A DNA stretch of 64,000 nt, from assembly GCA_016617785.1 (NCBI GenBank), contig JADILM010000007.1, forward strand, positions 806,001 to 870,000. Direction: 5' to 3'. The notes under the pieces are model-generated. The model was not told where the DNA came from, ran no database searches, and saw only the letters and a program-made list of their open reading frames with translations. The position numbers were made by a program, and so were the translations under genes. Positions 49,592 through 62,461 of this stretch are shown here, piece by piece (the first letter of the stretch is position 1; the number at the start of each line of letters is the position of its first letter). The stretch is from Sporobolomyces roseus (lineage: Eukaryota > Basidiomycota > Microbotryomycetes > Sporidiobolales > Sporidiobolaceae).

Positions 49592-52500
49592 TCACCAAAA
49601 CGGACACCATCTGATCGACACAAGCAAAAGAAGTCAGTACCGAATTCGAAAGAAAACAGAACGAAGCTCTCGAGTTCGTACCCAATGAAGTTCTGACTGA
49701 GGTTCTCCAGTGAAGTCGCTTGCGCGATGAGCTTGTCTACTTGGTCGTTCACGCTCAATACTACAGAAGGCTTGAAATCTCGTCCTAGAATGAGAGACGA
49801 AAATTTTCAGCATTCTAACTTCTTAGCGATCGTGAAGAAGTTAACTCACCAGTCAGCTTCTGTTGAACACGCTCAACGACTTGCACCGCACGAGCATTGA
49901 TCTGACCCATAGCATCATCTGGTGAGCAAGGAAAAGTCAGTCGAGATCAAAGGAAAGACTGAAACCGAAAGCCTCACCATCGTGAATGTTTGTTTCATCA
50001 CCTCGAGGTCGGCGAGCACCAGCATTGTTGTTCTCTCCACCTCGAGCAGCATTCTGACCTCCAACTTGTCGTCCTCCTTGCACAAGCCTCCAGTTGATCA
50101 AAGGATCGTGGACGAAAGCTTCGAGAACTGCAATGATCGATTCCTTGTTTTCCCGAAGGACTCGCATCGTATGTTGACACGTGATCTTGAAGGTACCCTC
50201 GATACCAGAGACCTATCAACATTTGCCTCGATGTCAGCACGACGCTCGATAGATTGAGGGGAGTAAAAGAGTAACACACCTCCATTGCCGAGGTGAGCAT
50301 TCGAGTAAGACGGAACGGAACTTTCTCGGGATGTTTCTGTTCGAAGGTTAGAGACATCAGTAATAGTACAAGGCGGAGATAGAGAGCTTTCTATACCTCT
50401 CGTTGCATCGCGACCTCGAAACAATCTCCGAAATCGACATGAACGATTCTTCCACTGACTCGGTCCATGAGCAAGTTGGAAGGATGACGATCTCCAAGAC
50501 CGAGAATGTGACCAACCATCGACATGACGGCGAGTGTTCGACAGTAGTTGCTTCGTCGATCCAACCAAGCTTCCGAGTTTCGACTCTTGAGCCAAAGTAC
50601 TCGATAGAAATCTTGTCCTGTAGTGTTGTCGAGTGAGTACTCGAATACTTCGAGCTTCTGCATCAAACAGAGATGTTCGAAATCGGGAGCCATCTGCGAG
50701 AGAGGAAGAGAGGAGATCGATCAGCTCTTGCTGAGGATGCTGATCGAATCGAAAGGAATGCTTACCTGGAGTATGAGTCGATGTTCGATGTTGAGCAAGA
50801 TCTTGCGGCTGTCTCGGTAATTCTTGATCAAGACGTGCAGAGTATCGGTACTTTGAACCCATCCGAGAAGACCAGAATTGGGAGAAAGCGGGATAACAGG
50901 ATATTTGACGATCGTGAGATGACGCTTGAAGGTTTCCGGATCCTTCTGAAGTAGAGTATTGACGAGACCGAAGAGTTGCATAACTCGTTCATCTTGTCGA
51001 AGATCCTCGTGACCTGTGAACGAGGAGAAGAGGTCAGCTGTTGCACTGGCGAGCTGAGGACGACCACAGATCACTCACCCTTGAGCAAGAAGTTGTACTC
51101 GACTCCGTCACTACCGTGGATTCTGAGCTTGCGAGGTCGTTGTTTCGAAGTGAAAACTTCGAGTGTCGGTCCGAAACTAGCAATACGAATCGTTCGTTTC
51201 CCAGTAGTGTAAGTACCTGGAATGGCGAGATCGAGGTCTTTGGCAGCGAGAAGTTTGGGTGAAACGTATTGCAGTTCGAGGAGAGTGAGAGTCGGCAGGT
51301 TCTTGTTGATCTTGCGGAAGACCTGAGTAGTTGAAGAGACTAGTCAGTTCCCTGAGTTAGCGGGCGAAGTGAGGCACGCTTACTTGGTAGTACAGGTCCC
51401 AAGCGTGATTAAGATCGTTGATCTCTCCGTATTGACGATAGCGACGACAAGACTCCCTGGCATCGGCGAGATCACGACCGAACGTCTGAGCAAATGAGAT
51501 CTCTCGAAGAGTCTCGGGACCCTGAAGAGTCAAACGAACGAGTCAGCGAAGGATCGAAAGAAAGCCGAAAAACGAGAGCGTTCTCACCTTTTCGAGCATG
51601 TCGTGAAGCGGTTCCAATGTAGCAAACATCGCTTCGATATTGTGGTCTCCGTAGAATAGTCGTGAAGCTTCTTCGAGACCTTCGTGCCACAGTTCATGCC
51701 AAAGGATAGCGACTCGGATGAGTTCTTGACTGACCAAAACCGCTTGTTCGACGAGTGAAGCGCTGTGATCTCGCATCTTGTTCATGATTGAGAGAGCAGC
51801 TCGTCGACGGTTTTCGCTCGGATACTTCGATGCGACGGTGAGAGGGTAAACGAGAGCTTGAGGATGAGCGCGACCGACGTCCGTAAGAACGTGCTGAATG
51901 AGCTTGCGAACGTTGGCATCGGGAGCGTGAATACGGGCGATAAGCTATGAGACATTGGGCGTCGTCAATGAGTGCGATCATGCTAGCGAGAATTCGAAAC
52001 GGGAAAGTCGACGAACCTGAGGAATGACTTCGAGCCAGGTATCGACACTGACAGTTCGGAAACCTTCCATGATGGCAGTCGAGACTTCCGGAACGTGACC
52101 GTAGCGGAACCAGAGAGTGAGAAGACGAAGGGTATCTTGAAGCGAGTTTCCAGGAGATAAAGCGACAGATCGGAAGAAGGCTGTGAAAGTGGAACATTCG
52201 AATCAGCATCTGCAACGAGGAGCGATAGTGCGGGACGAACTCACCTTGTACCGATGGAACGAGATGAACTGAGTAAGCTTGAGGCTTCGTAGCATCTTGT
52301 TCACCCTGAGCCTTTGCAAAGTGCGAAACGACCTCGGAATTGGCGAGAGCCCAAGCGTGCCACGCTTTGTACCAGGTAGGATCGAGGCTTGTAGCGAGAA
52401 GGTAGGAACGAAGGATATCGGGAATAACATCCTATCGAGAAAGACTGAGTCAGTTTGCGAGTAGCGAAAGGTAGTGAGCGGACTTACTGAACCCCAATCT

Positions 52501-55500
52501 TCTTGCATCGCACTTTGCCATTCACCGAGCTTGTAATGACATCGAGCGAGGAGACGAGTGTACTCGGCCTTGCGTCCAGGTGAAACGACTTCCGAAGTCG
52601 CGACCGCTTCTCCATCGGGATGAATCCCAAGATCTGCCGAGAGCTTGCCAGTGAACTCCCGTAACCACGCGAGAGTCTCTTCGCGAGCTCCAGTCGCCCA
52701 CAGGTACTTGAGGTGAGCGTAGATGACTTGAGGAGGTCCCGAGACAGCCTGAAAAAAGGGGAGATGAAGATCAGCTCACGCTCTATTACCTTTTGAGCGA
52801 GAAAGCGAGACGTACTGGGGCACCCATCGGAGCATGATCATCGCCGAGGAGAGAGTTGAGAGTCTTCTCTGCGAGACCCAATCGACCAGACTTGCGGCAA
52901 AGATTTGCGAATTTGACCCACATCTCGGTGTTTTCCCGAGGAGTAACGACGAGAGCTCGAACCTTGAGGATACGTTGCCAAACATCGACATCTCGTTTAC
53001 ATCCTTTCAATCTATGTAAAATGGAAAGATGCGATCAGCAAGGGAAAACGAAGAAGCTCGAAATGAGAAGAGTGGACTTGCCGTTTCATCCAAGTCTTCT
53101 GAATAACAGCTCGGCGTTCGTTGTTTCCAACAGCAGTCGCCTCCTTGTACGAGATGATCTCTTCAAGTTCGGATAGCATTTGGATACGAACGACGGCACT
53201 ATTGACGAAACGAGTCGAGATCAGCATCACCTCACTCTCCGACCGCAAAAGAATGGGACTCACTCGTAAGCTCGATTGTAACTCTCACCGACGAGCGTAG
53301 TAAGTTCCGTGTCGAGAAGATCTCGAGCCTTGTTGATGTGGCTTTGCGCTTTGTGAAATTGACCGCGATGAATCGAAAGAATCGAGCGGAACCACGCTCT
53401 ATCAGCCGAGTCGTGCTTTAGTACACCGATGTAGTGATCCATTGATTCCCATTGAGCGAGACCCCAAGAGGCTGCTGCGGCAAGAGGAGCGATCTTGCGA
53501 CGCATGTCGTGAGAAGCTCGAGTCCAGTTCTGTTGTGCGAGGTGTGCGAGCGAATCCCATTCTCCGAGAGCGTGCAAGCAACGCATTCGACCGAGAGTGA
53601 CGTCGAACGAATCGGGTTGTTCCTGAGCTTTTCTTTCAAAAGCGGCCAAGGCGTCCTCCCAACGTTCGAGTTCGATGTACCATTCTTCCTTGAGTTCGAG
53701 GTTGTGAACTTGGTGAGCGTGAATGAGGATACCGACAGAGACGTCGGGTTGTTGAAGCGAGTTGTTGATTCGGATCAATTCTTCGATGGTTTGAACTGAG
53801 GGGTCCGACAAAACTTCGAGCTCCTTGTAATGGAGAGCCTTTGCGTAAGCTCGACACTTGAGAGCGTATCCTCCGAGAGTCGCGATCGGAATCGGTAGAA
53901 CTTTGTCGTCGTGCTCCATGAACTCGGCCAAGTTGAGTAAAGTTTGGGTGATTTCGGGAGGTAGAGTCGGTGAAGCGAGTGCAGTTTGAATTGCTCGAAC
54001 GAGTTCCTCCTGCACGATCAACGTTGCATTTCAGCTACTGCGACGACACCTTGACAGAGCTGGGGGAAACTGACCTGATATTGATCGTAAAGCTCAGTCC
54101 AACAAGATACGAAAGCGGCGTTGAAGAGATCCCTTGCGAGAGGTGGGTAGACTTCGGCGAGATTCGCGCATGCTCGAAGGGTGTGAGAGGGAGACGACTT
54201 GAGCAGCTGAACGCTGAGACGTTTAAGCCATTCTCGCCAATCGTCAGGTTTCGCTCGATCCACCGGTTCCCACGCACTCTTGAGATTGACTTGATTGACG
54301 GGTAGCTTGCTGACTCCTGCGTCAGCAGCAACCATCGCTTCATTGTTCGGCATGATGATACTGTGCGACAAAGACGGGGGTCAGGAAAAGAGCGAATGGT
54401 TAAGCGAACAAATGAAGCAGAAAACGAACGGATCTCCGAAAGTCAGATCTTGTGGCAGAGGTTCTCCCTTGAGTAGCTTCGAGACGAGAGCATCGTATTG
54501 AGAATGAACAATTCGATTCCGAACGAGAGCCTGTGATTTCGAAGTCTTGTTCGTGAGGCGTTTCTAGAGATGAAACTGCGCAGACCGCTCACCTTGTTGA
54601 TCATTCCGACGAAGAGAACATAGTCGGGACCCATCTGAAGGAGGAGAGCACAGAGAGCATCCATAGCTGGCAATCGAAGGTCGTAAGGGGAATTGGGAGA
54701 AGCGAGCACTCGGGCGAGAGGGTGAATGATAGCGGAAGCGTGATCAGCGAAATTGATCTTCCTCGAGAGTTGAGTCACCGTTTGCATAGCTTGTTTGCGG
54801 AGGATGATTGGAACGTCGGGTTGTTCGAAAGTTCGAACGATGGCGGGGATGATCAAGTGAAGGTACTCCTCGAGACTCGAACCAAAGATTCCGAATGCGT
54901 GCAGGACCTTGATGAGCGAAGTCTGTCGTCGAGGTTCTCCTAGGTCGCGGTCGAACGCTTGAAGCATGAGAGGGAGGAGATTCGGTAGGTAAGCCTTGAA
55001 TTCGGCATCGAGTGCGAGAGCGATCGATTGAATCACATCGACGATGATGACCTGCAGTCCTGGATTCGTTGTCGTCGTCCAGAAATCTCGAATCGTCGAC
55101 ATGATCGGTCCAAGGTGATTTCGAACGTGTTGCTTGACCATCGAGATGAGTTGACCCAAGTTCTGGAAGTAGTACTCTTGAAGACCGACGGGACAGCTTC
55201 GCATGACGTTGAGGAAAGCGGGAAGAACTTGAGGAAGGAACGTGACGACTTTAAGGCGGAGGGAACGGAAAATGTACATGATTGCGTCGACGACAGCTGT
55301 GTGATGGTCGCTGAGAGAAGGATCGTTGAAGACGACGAGGAGAGCGGAGAAGGCGATGGTAGGGTAATACTCGTCGTGCTGAGGACCGATGTTGGAGGGA
55401 TGGGTCGGATCTGCAGGGTTGAGAGCTTCGACGTAGGCATCGTTCGAGATACCTTCGACAACGCTGTGTCGATAAGGATCGAGCGCTCCAAGCACTCCCA

Positions 55501-58500
55501 TAACACGGATGACCTCCCTTCTCGTGTGCTGTCCAACTTCCGTCTTGAGTAACCCGATAAGCATCCCGAGGAGAGTCGGGTGGTCGAGGTAAGGATCGAT
55601 GACATAGCCTGCGTTTGAGGAGAGTTGACCGAGAGTTCGTAGAGCAGCGTCTCGTTTCGGTGTCGAAGCTTGATCGTGAAGAGTGTCGAGGATGAGCTGC
55701 ATAAGAGGGTCGAGCTGGACGAGGAGGTCTTCTCCTCCTACTCTCGAGAGTTCTCCTAGAGTGGTCATGATACTCGAGGCGACTGCAGGAGAAGTATCTC
55801 GAGACTTGGGAAGAAGGACGTTGAGCATGGGGACGACATAGGGACGGGTGAGGCGTTGGGAGGCTCCGACGAGCAATCCAAGGAGAGTTGAAGCTTCCTC
55901 CTTACTCCGACTAGAGAACATCGAGAGGCTCAGTACAGAATCATGCGAATAGCGGTCTGGCGAGAACTTACCTCGAAGTCGAGTACTCCAACTCAGTCAA
56001 TAGCTGAATGAGAGTCTTTCGAAGCGATGGCATGACATAGGCAGGATTGATGCTCGCCAATCGACCGATAATCTTGATCGCAACCTCTCGAATCGCATAC
56101 ACCTCGTCGTTGAGCGCAATGAATAGTGAACGAACACATTCTGCTTGAGCGAGATGACGATCGAACTTCGGGTCGAGAGAAGAGATGGTCGCTTCTCGAA
56201 TCGATGGATCTAAGTGAAGCAATCCTGTATCAGCTTGAGCGAGGGGAGCGGGGAGAAAAGGAGTTCTGACGAACCAGGATCAGCGATAGCGAGAGTCAAG
56301 AGCTTTTCGAGAACCTCGTTGACGAGACGAATAGCGTTGTTGCTCGTCTGACTGACGACGGGGTCACTAGCCAGAACAGCACACGAGGACAAGGCTGCCG
56401 CTCTCCTGATCTCCGCGTTGTCGTCCTCGACGTAACGGATCACTCGATCACGAACGAATTCGCCCAACGAATGCTCAGCGGAGATATCGGCTGTCGACGA
56501 CGAGGAGTAAGTATACGCTCGAGGCGATCGAGAGCGACGAAAACGACTGACAGGGAGTTGCAGCTCGATTGATCTGGAAGATACCCTTGAAATTGAAAGA
56601 TCCGAGGACTTCGAGAGCGAGGATGACTTGGATTTGGTCTTGTTGCTCAGGTAGTGGAGCGTGATGAGAGCGATGGTAACGATGAGGCGCTCCCGCTTGC
56701 ACGAATGGTTCACCGGCCAAGATTTGAGAGATCAAGTTCAGGACTCGTTCTGTCGACAAGATCAGAGAAGTCAGTTTTCGTTTCGACTGAAACAACGAAG
56801 AGAGCGTACCTTGAATCTCGGGCAGGAGTGGAGGAATATCCTTTCCAAGCTGAGTGAGAGCAATCTCGAGAGCCGGACTCAATCCGTAAGCGAACATGAG
56901 ATCGAGGAGTTCGTGCATGTGTTTCGTGAGAGCTTGTCCCACGGATTGCGCCAACATCCCGATACATTGGAAGATCGACTCTTCGGATGGAGCACCCTTC
57001 TTACTGCGAACGAGGGAAGATAGAATGCTCATCAGCTTCTGGAAGGGTGAAACGCGAAAGAATGAAAGGCATACCCGCGCTGCTGTAAACCTTCTTTCAC
57101 ACTCGCTAGGATAGGGTCGAGGTAAGGAGCCATGGCTGATTTGACCTGCATCGCGACATGTCCGATAGCGTGGAAGGCTGAGGAAGGAAGATTGTCGTTA
57201 GCCGAGATGAACAGGAAAGAGAGCAGAATGGTTTCGCACAAGTTGTTCTATCTCGATTGTTCTTCAATTGTCCGAGTAGGTAGAGCATCGTCTTGTGAAG
57301 GTAGTGAGCTGCAAAGTCGGCGTGGTTGTAAGAGGCGAGAGTCGGGATAAGCTCGACGACAGCTCGTCGGACAAGAGGATCTCGATGATCTTTGAAAGAT
57401 AGAATCTGATCGCAAACTTCCGTATACCGTTCGTGCATGAACATCTTGCCTTCGAGGAAGAGTTCCTTGTAGCCGAGTAGAGATCCGTGAATCGCTTCAG
57501 GAGTGTTCGACTTGAATCCTCTTTGGGCTTGATCGTAAACCATGGTGAACATGTCGTTTCGGTATTGATTGTCTCGTTGACTGGCGATCAGCAGACATCC
57601 AGCTAGAGCTCCAGCAGCTGCTTCTCGAATCGCGACCTGTCGGAATGCGCTGGAGTCAGCTCTGCTATCGCGTGAGATTCGAAGGGTTTGTAGTCACTTT
57701 GGCATCTCGAAGAGCAGTCCACAAGTTGTCGAGTAAGTCTGGAACGTTGTCGTAGACGAGGCCTGGCGCCGCTCGAGTGAGCTCTCGAAGCACGAGTACC
57801 GCAGCGTACCGTCGAGATTCGATTCTCTCGCCTGCACAATCCAATATTCTAACGTTAGCTCTGTTCGAGCGGTCTCTCCAGCACCTGAGCTCACCTTGTA
57901 GCCATTCAATGCAACTCTTGACTTGAATGTCAACATGTTCCGCCATTTGCGAACCTCCTTGAGCAGCGAGTCGAGCTGTAGGAAGTCGTTTATTTAGTAA
58001 ATCTCCCCTTTCGAACGGAGTCGGGAATACGCTCTCACCGAATACTTTCGCAGCTAATGTCATGACGAGTGGATCTGGACAAGGGAACGCTCTTTGAACG
58101 GACGCAGCGAGTCGAATCGCTCTCGACATGTCGTTTCCGAGTACATCAACGAGTTTGTCTGTTCTCTACACTCTGTCAGCTCCAAATCAACAGTTCCAAT
58201 ATAAATCAGGCGTACCGATCGCAGTGATTCCGGCAAGCTTGTCCTGTAGATCGCTCGAATTGACCAGTGCGAAACATCTTGCATGGATTTCGGCATAGGT
58301 CTTGTTGAATGCTTCGGCTGAGAGAGTCCGGGAGCTCGCCAGAACCTATTAAAAATGCTCGTCAGCTATCGGAGCCCTGACTACCCTGAGAGGGAGGACT
58401 CACCAAGTTGGATAATTCGGTACTCGCTCTTGCCCTCACATCATCCGATCTAGTTCAAGAAGATTGATCAGCCAATCCAGATCGGTGCGAGTGACCCTTG

Positions 58501-58604
58501 CGAGTCAACAAAGATAGCATAGAGACGAGTGCTCACTTGCTTCGTAGATCGTACAGAATGGCATCAACCGGGCGATCTGGCGATGCCACTACGCCGACTG
58601 CCAT
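49592..58604 (-). CDS. TOR1: TOR serine/threonine kinase (PI3K-related)
   Basis: Complete target-of-rapamycin kinase of about 2,400 residues in more than 20 exons. It starts [16 protein letters not shown] and has a long N-terminal HEAT-repeat solenoid (58604 to about 54000). The FAT domain follows. The FRB domain is [32 protein letters not shown]. The kinase domain holds [22 protein letters not shown], the catalytic loop [17 protein letters not shown] and the metal-binding [10 protein letters not shown]. The C-terminus is [20 protein letters not shown] then WCPFW, the FATC domain; the last exon encodes only this end. TOR controls growth in response to nutrients within TORC1/TORC2. The FRB serine (in EEASRL) and the Trp and Phe of AWDLYY..VF that contact FKBP12-rapamycin are present. 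A Gly/Asn-rich insert lies between kinase and FATC. Confidence 0.97.
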
Positions 58605-58971
58605 CTGTAGCTAGTCTATCTTTGTTCAGGTATTGATCGAGCTATTGGAGGCCTGGCTGAATTGGGTGGTCAAAGTCGTGGGATTCGGTTGAAAGGTGAG
58701 GCAGAAGAGGGGAAATCTTCGCAACGACTCGCAACTTTCGCTGTTTTGGGCAGACGGGGAAGCTATCGCTATTGCATCATATAGGGCATTTCTGAGCGGG
58801 ACAGGCGTTTGGCTGTCAAAGACAGCGATCCAAACCCCACTTCGCACGCAAAATCTCGAGTGTACGGTACATCGGTTACTCTATTCCAGCCAGTCGAGCT
58901 CTACAGTGATACCTGAAGTGAAGGAGGGCAGGGCGGCCAGGATCGATAGACCAAGTGACTGGCTAGATCCG
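58605..58971. other. TOR promoter region
   Basis: This 367 bp region lies between the TOR start and the stop of the oxidoreductase gene. I see no gene and no clear regulatory motif. Confidence 0.5.
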
Positions 58972-60881
58972 TCAAGAGAGCCCTATCCGTCCGAGGAAGT
59001 AGTAGGTAAGGATGCCCGAGATCCCAAAGATCCATAGTCGCATAACGCCCGGAGAGACGTAAGGATCGACGTATAGTCGATGAGCGAGTGTCCAGAACGA
59101 AGGGAGTTCGTTGGATTTCCTCTCCACCTTCTCGCCGTCTGCCTCCTTCCCCTCTTTTGCCTGATCTTCCCACGCAACTTGGTGCATCAGCATATTATGA
59201 TAGAAGACGTCGAAGGAGGGTCCGATGAGGGTCATCCACCCGAGAAGATAGCGGAGGAACGACATGAAAGCGCCTTCGTTCGGGTTGTACGGAGGGACTT
59301 TGGCGTCTTCGTCTCTAATCGAGGGGTCGAGCATCTTGACACCGAAGTGTGGATCGACTGCAGATGGTCGTCCAATACCGATCAAGTCTGCGACAGGCTG
59401 ATCTTCCGAGCAAGCCCCCGTGAGCGCTCTTGACATTCCTTGCCTTGTTCGAAACCCGCCGGTGAGGAGAATGAGAGGTTTCGGAGACGGCAGTGTTGTT
59501 GGATCGAGTTCGTTATTGAGCATATCATAAGCTCGAGTCGAAAAATCGGCAAAGAAAGCTTCTCGTTTCGAGGTGGAGGGTTTCGTCGAAAGGAACGCTG
59601 CAACAGCAGTCTTTCAGCACTCGACTTGGGTATCACATCCAGAGAGGGAGAGCTTACCTGGACTCTCGTAGCTGCCACCGCTGATCTCGATGAAGTCGAA
59701 CCCACCATGTTCTGCGATCCATCTTACGTTCTCCAAAGCGACTTCTTCCTGCGAATTGATGGCATTGGTCAGAACGCAGGAACCTGTAAGCAGTGGAGAG
59801 ATAACAAACAGTCAGACCGCCTTTCTGTGTGGTCAGGAAGAAAGCTGATCAGCGAACGAAACGACACGAGGATCAACGGCAACCTCGAGACTAACGATGT
59901 AATCCGAAGCGTTCAATTTGACTCCCAGCACGAACCCGCCTTTCAACGGAAACTCTTTTCTGATAGCGTCTGCAATATCGAATAGAAGCTTGATACGTTT
60001 CCGACCATTTCCACCGTAATCATCTGTTCGCAGGTTTGTCTGTTTCGATCTCGTCAGTTCCATCGCCGTCAAGGTGAACGATCGAAGTCGGACTCACCTG
60101 AGGACTCAAGAACTGGCTGAGTAGATAGCCATGTGAACTATGCAACTGAACCCCCTCGTATCCCGTTTCTTTCGCCAATCTCGCACCTCGACAAAACTGC
60201 TCAATCACTTCATCTATATCCCCCTGATCCATCTCCTTCGGTGATCCCCATACCAGCTTGCCAACCATCTTTCCTAGATACCCTTTTCCTGCAGTCATGG
60301 GCACGACAGAAGGAGCGAGAGCTGGCGAAGAGAATGAACGTCCCGTCATGATTCGCATTGATTGACGACCCGCGTGATTGAGCTGCATGATCCGGAGTGG
60401 TTGCAGTTCTGAATCTTCGACGTCCATTGATGAAGCCCACGAGGTGAATCGTTCCATCGCTTGCGAAGAGGTCCGAAGGGAGTCTGGAACCGCGACGTCG
60501 AAAGGAAGACCAAGATGTTTCGGTGCGACTTGTACATTCCCTATCACGCTTATCGTAAGTTAGCTGGATTTGCATCAATCGAAACGTCTCTCGCAGAGGT
60601 GAGGGAGGTTTAAACGGACCTGACAAGATCATTCCGTATCCTCCCTTTGCCCAAGCCTCGTAGAGCTGATTGAAAGCTTTGTTCGGTAGCCTATCAGTAC
60701 TCATGAGCTCCTCCATAGCTGCCTACAGCTTACTAAAGGCTCAGTTCCGTTCTGGTGAGCAAGTTGAGTGAGCGGGATTTGAATTCACCTTGCAGAGTCG
60801 ATTAGGGAGTCTCTGTCCACATGGAAGAGTGATTGGTTCTGCTAGAGCTTGCACAGCTGAAGCATCTTGCGCGATCGTCAT
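58972..60881 (-). CDS. NADH:flavin oxidoreductase (Old Yellow Enzyme family) with C-terminal membrane helix
   Basis: FMN-dependent oxidoreductase that would reduce activated C=C bonds using NAD(P)H. Start MTIAQDASAVQALAEP. It has the family opening ITLPCGQRLPNRLCKAAMEE, then GGYGMILSG, LRIMQLNHAGRQ, KETGYEGVQLHSSHGYLLSQFLSP, TDDYGGNGRKRIKLLFDI and IEISGGSYES. The FMN phosphate-binding segments ILLTGGFRT and VADLIGIGRPS follow. The barrel ends near residue 400. The C-terminal extension carries a hydrophobic helix, MRLWIFGISGILTYYFL, five residues before the end, so it may be tail-anchored in an organelle membrane. Physiological substrate unknown. Confidence 0.88.
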
Positions 60882-61069
60882 GAAAAGTCGGGAAAGTGAA
60901 AGGTAAGAAGCGGGAAGGAAGTTTCGCAAAGTCGAAAGCACCTCAGACACAAGACACCATCCGAACAGCTCGACTCGATCGAAAGCGAGAGTGCAAGAAC
61001 GGCGGAATGTGAACAAGGCAGACTGTTAAAACTTTGTCAATTTTCATTTCTATAGAATCCGCGATTGAT

Positions 61070-62461
61070 CTACAAAGGGATTCGGACGCCATGTTGCTCT
61101 GCGACCTTGATAGCATCTCCGACGACACCAGCGGCAGTTACATCAGCTCCAGCTCCCGAACCTTGAACGGTGAGAGGGGAAGGGTAGCGTTTCGAGTGGA
61201 ACGAAACGATGTTGTCGGATCCAGAAAGAGCAGAGGCGAAGGCGTGTGAGGCAGGGTACCTATCAGGAGATCATGTCAGTTCAATTCGACTGTAAAAAGG
61301 GTATTGGAAGCGTACTTTTGGAGAGCGCATTTGACGGTACTCGACTTGCGGTCGATCAAACCAACGTATCGGAGGACCATACCTTCGCTCTCGGCCTCGG
61401 AGCGAAGCTTGTCGAACTCTGCATCGAATTCGGGGAGTTTGGCAACAAACTCTTCACCTGAAGCGATCGAGGCGAGGGCAGAGGGGATGAGCGATTCGGT
61501 GTTGAGGGAAGCGTAACCTTCCGGGAGATCGGGTAAGGCGGGGAGGGAGGAAGGCTGGAGTGATAGGAGACGGGAAAGGATAGTGAGCTTGCGAGCGACA
61601 TCGGAACCGTTGAGGTCGTCCGCAGGGTGAGGTTCCTTTTAGAAGAATCGAAAACCAAGGTCAGCTTTCGCTCAATAAGACAAGAAGAAAGCGCACAGTG
61701 TAACCGTTCTCTTTCGCAATCTTGACCACTTCACTAAACTTGGGTCCTCCTCCACCAGGTTTCGAAAAGTTGTTGAAGATGTAAGAGAAAGTTCCCGAGA
61801 AGACTCCCTCAATCTTGGTAACCTCGTCTCCAGTCTTGAGCATATCCCTAAGAGTTGAGATGATGGGTAACCCAGCCCCTACAGTCGCTTCAAGGAAGAC
61901 TGAACCTGCTCCTGGTGCAGATTGCGCCTCGACGATCTTTTTCCATAATTCGACACTCGACGAGAATCCCTTCTTGTTCGGGGTGACGACAGATAGACCT
62001 GAAGAGATGGCGAGAGGGTAGAGTTCGGTTACTGAGAGGTCTGAAGTACAGTCGATAAGGATAGTGTGTTGCTTCGAAGAGCGAGATTCGGAAGCGAGGG
62101 CTTTGACGACTTCACGAGGGTTCGCAGCAGAGTAAGAAGCGGCAGGGTGAGGTGAAGAAGTCGGCAGAGGTTGAGAAGAAGGAGGAAGGAGGGAAAGGAG
62201 AGTTGCGGCATCGAGGGAAGAAGCGGAAGAAGAGATGGAAACGGTGTGCTTCGAGTTGGAGAGGGAAACGATGTTGAAAACCTTGGCAAGAGTAGGAGAG
62301 GTCAATTGTTCGACTACAGCCTTTCCGACGAGTCCACAACCGATTAATGCGACATTGCAAGACACTGTGGAGGAAGAGAGGGAATGAGTCAATACGAGAG
62401 AGGTATAGCACGATCAATACGACTAGCTCTAGTGTGAGCTTGAGCATGCGAGGGACTCACT
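61070..62461 (-). CDS. HOM6: Homoserine dehydrogenase (start codon split by an intron)
   Basis: Reduces aspartate semialdehyde to homoserine with NAD(P)H on the way to threonine and methionine. The protein reads MSCNVALIGCGLVGKAVVEQL (Rossmann fold), ILIDCTSD, SGLSVVTPNKKG (catalytic-lysine region), FLEATVGAGLPII, IEGVFSGTFSYIFN, EPHPADDLNGSDVARKL, and ends GDAIKVAEQHGVRIPL. That is the complete fungal Hom6 order. No ATG is in frame in exon 2 (from 62364). The only ATG giving the conserved start forms by joining A (62461) to TG (62364-62363) across a 96-nt intron. A nine-codon uORF lies upstream in the leader. It lies close behind the oxidoreductase gene. Confidence 0.92.
62385..62391. promoter_or_regulatory. 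TGAGTCA (Gcn4/CPC1-type) site in HOM6 intron 1
   Basis: A perfect TGASTCA palindrome, the general amino acid control site, in an amino acid biosynthesis gene. However, it also contains the likely branch-point sequence TTGACTCA of the intron, which by itself could explain it. Confidence 0.25.

Noticed and set aside
55028..55605. Open frames on both strands inside the TOR gene
   Set aside because: They overlap the HEAT-repeat exons of TOR in other frames and have no domain.
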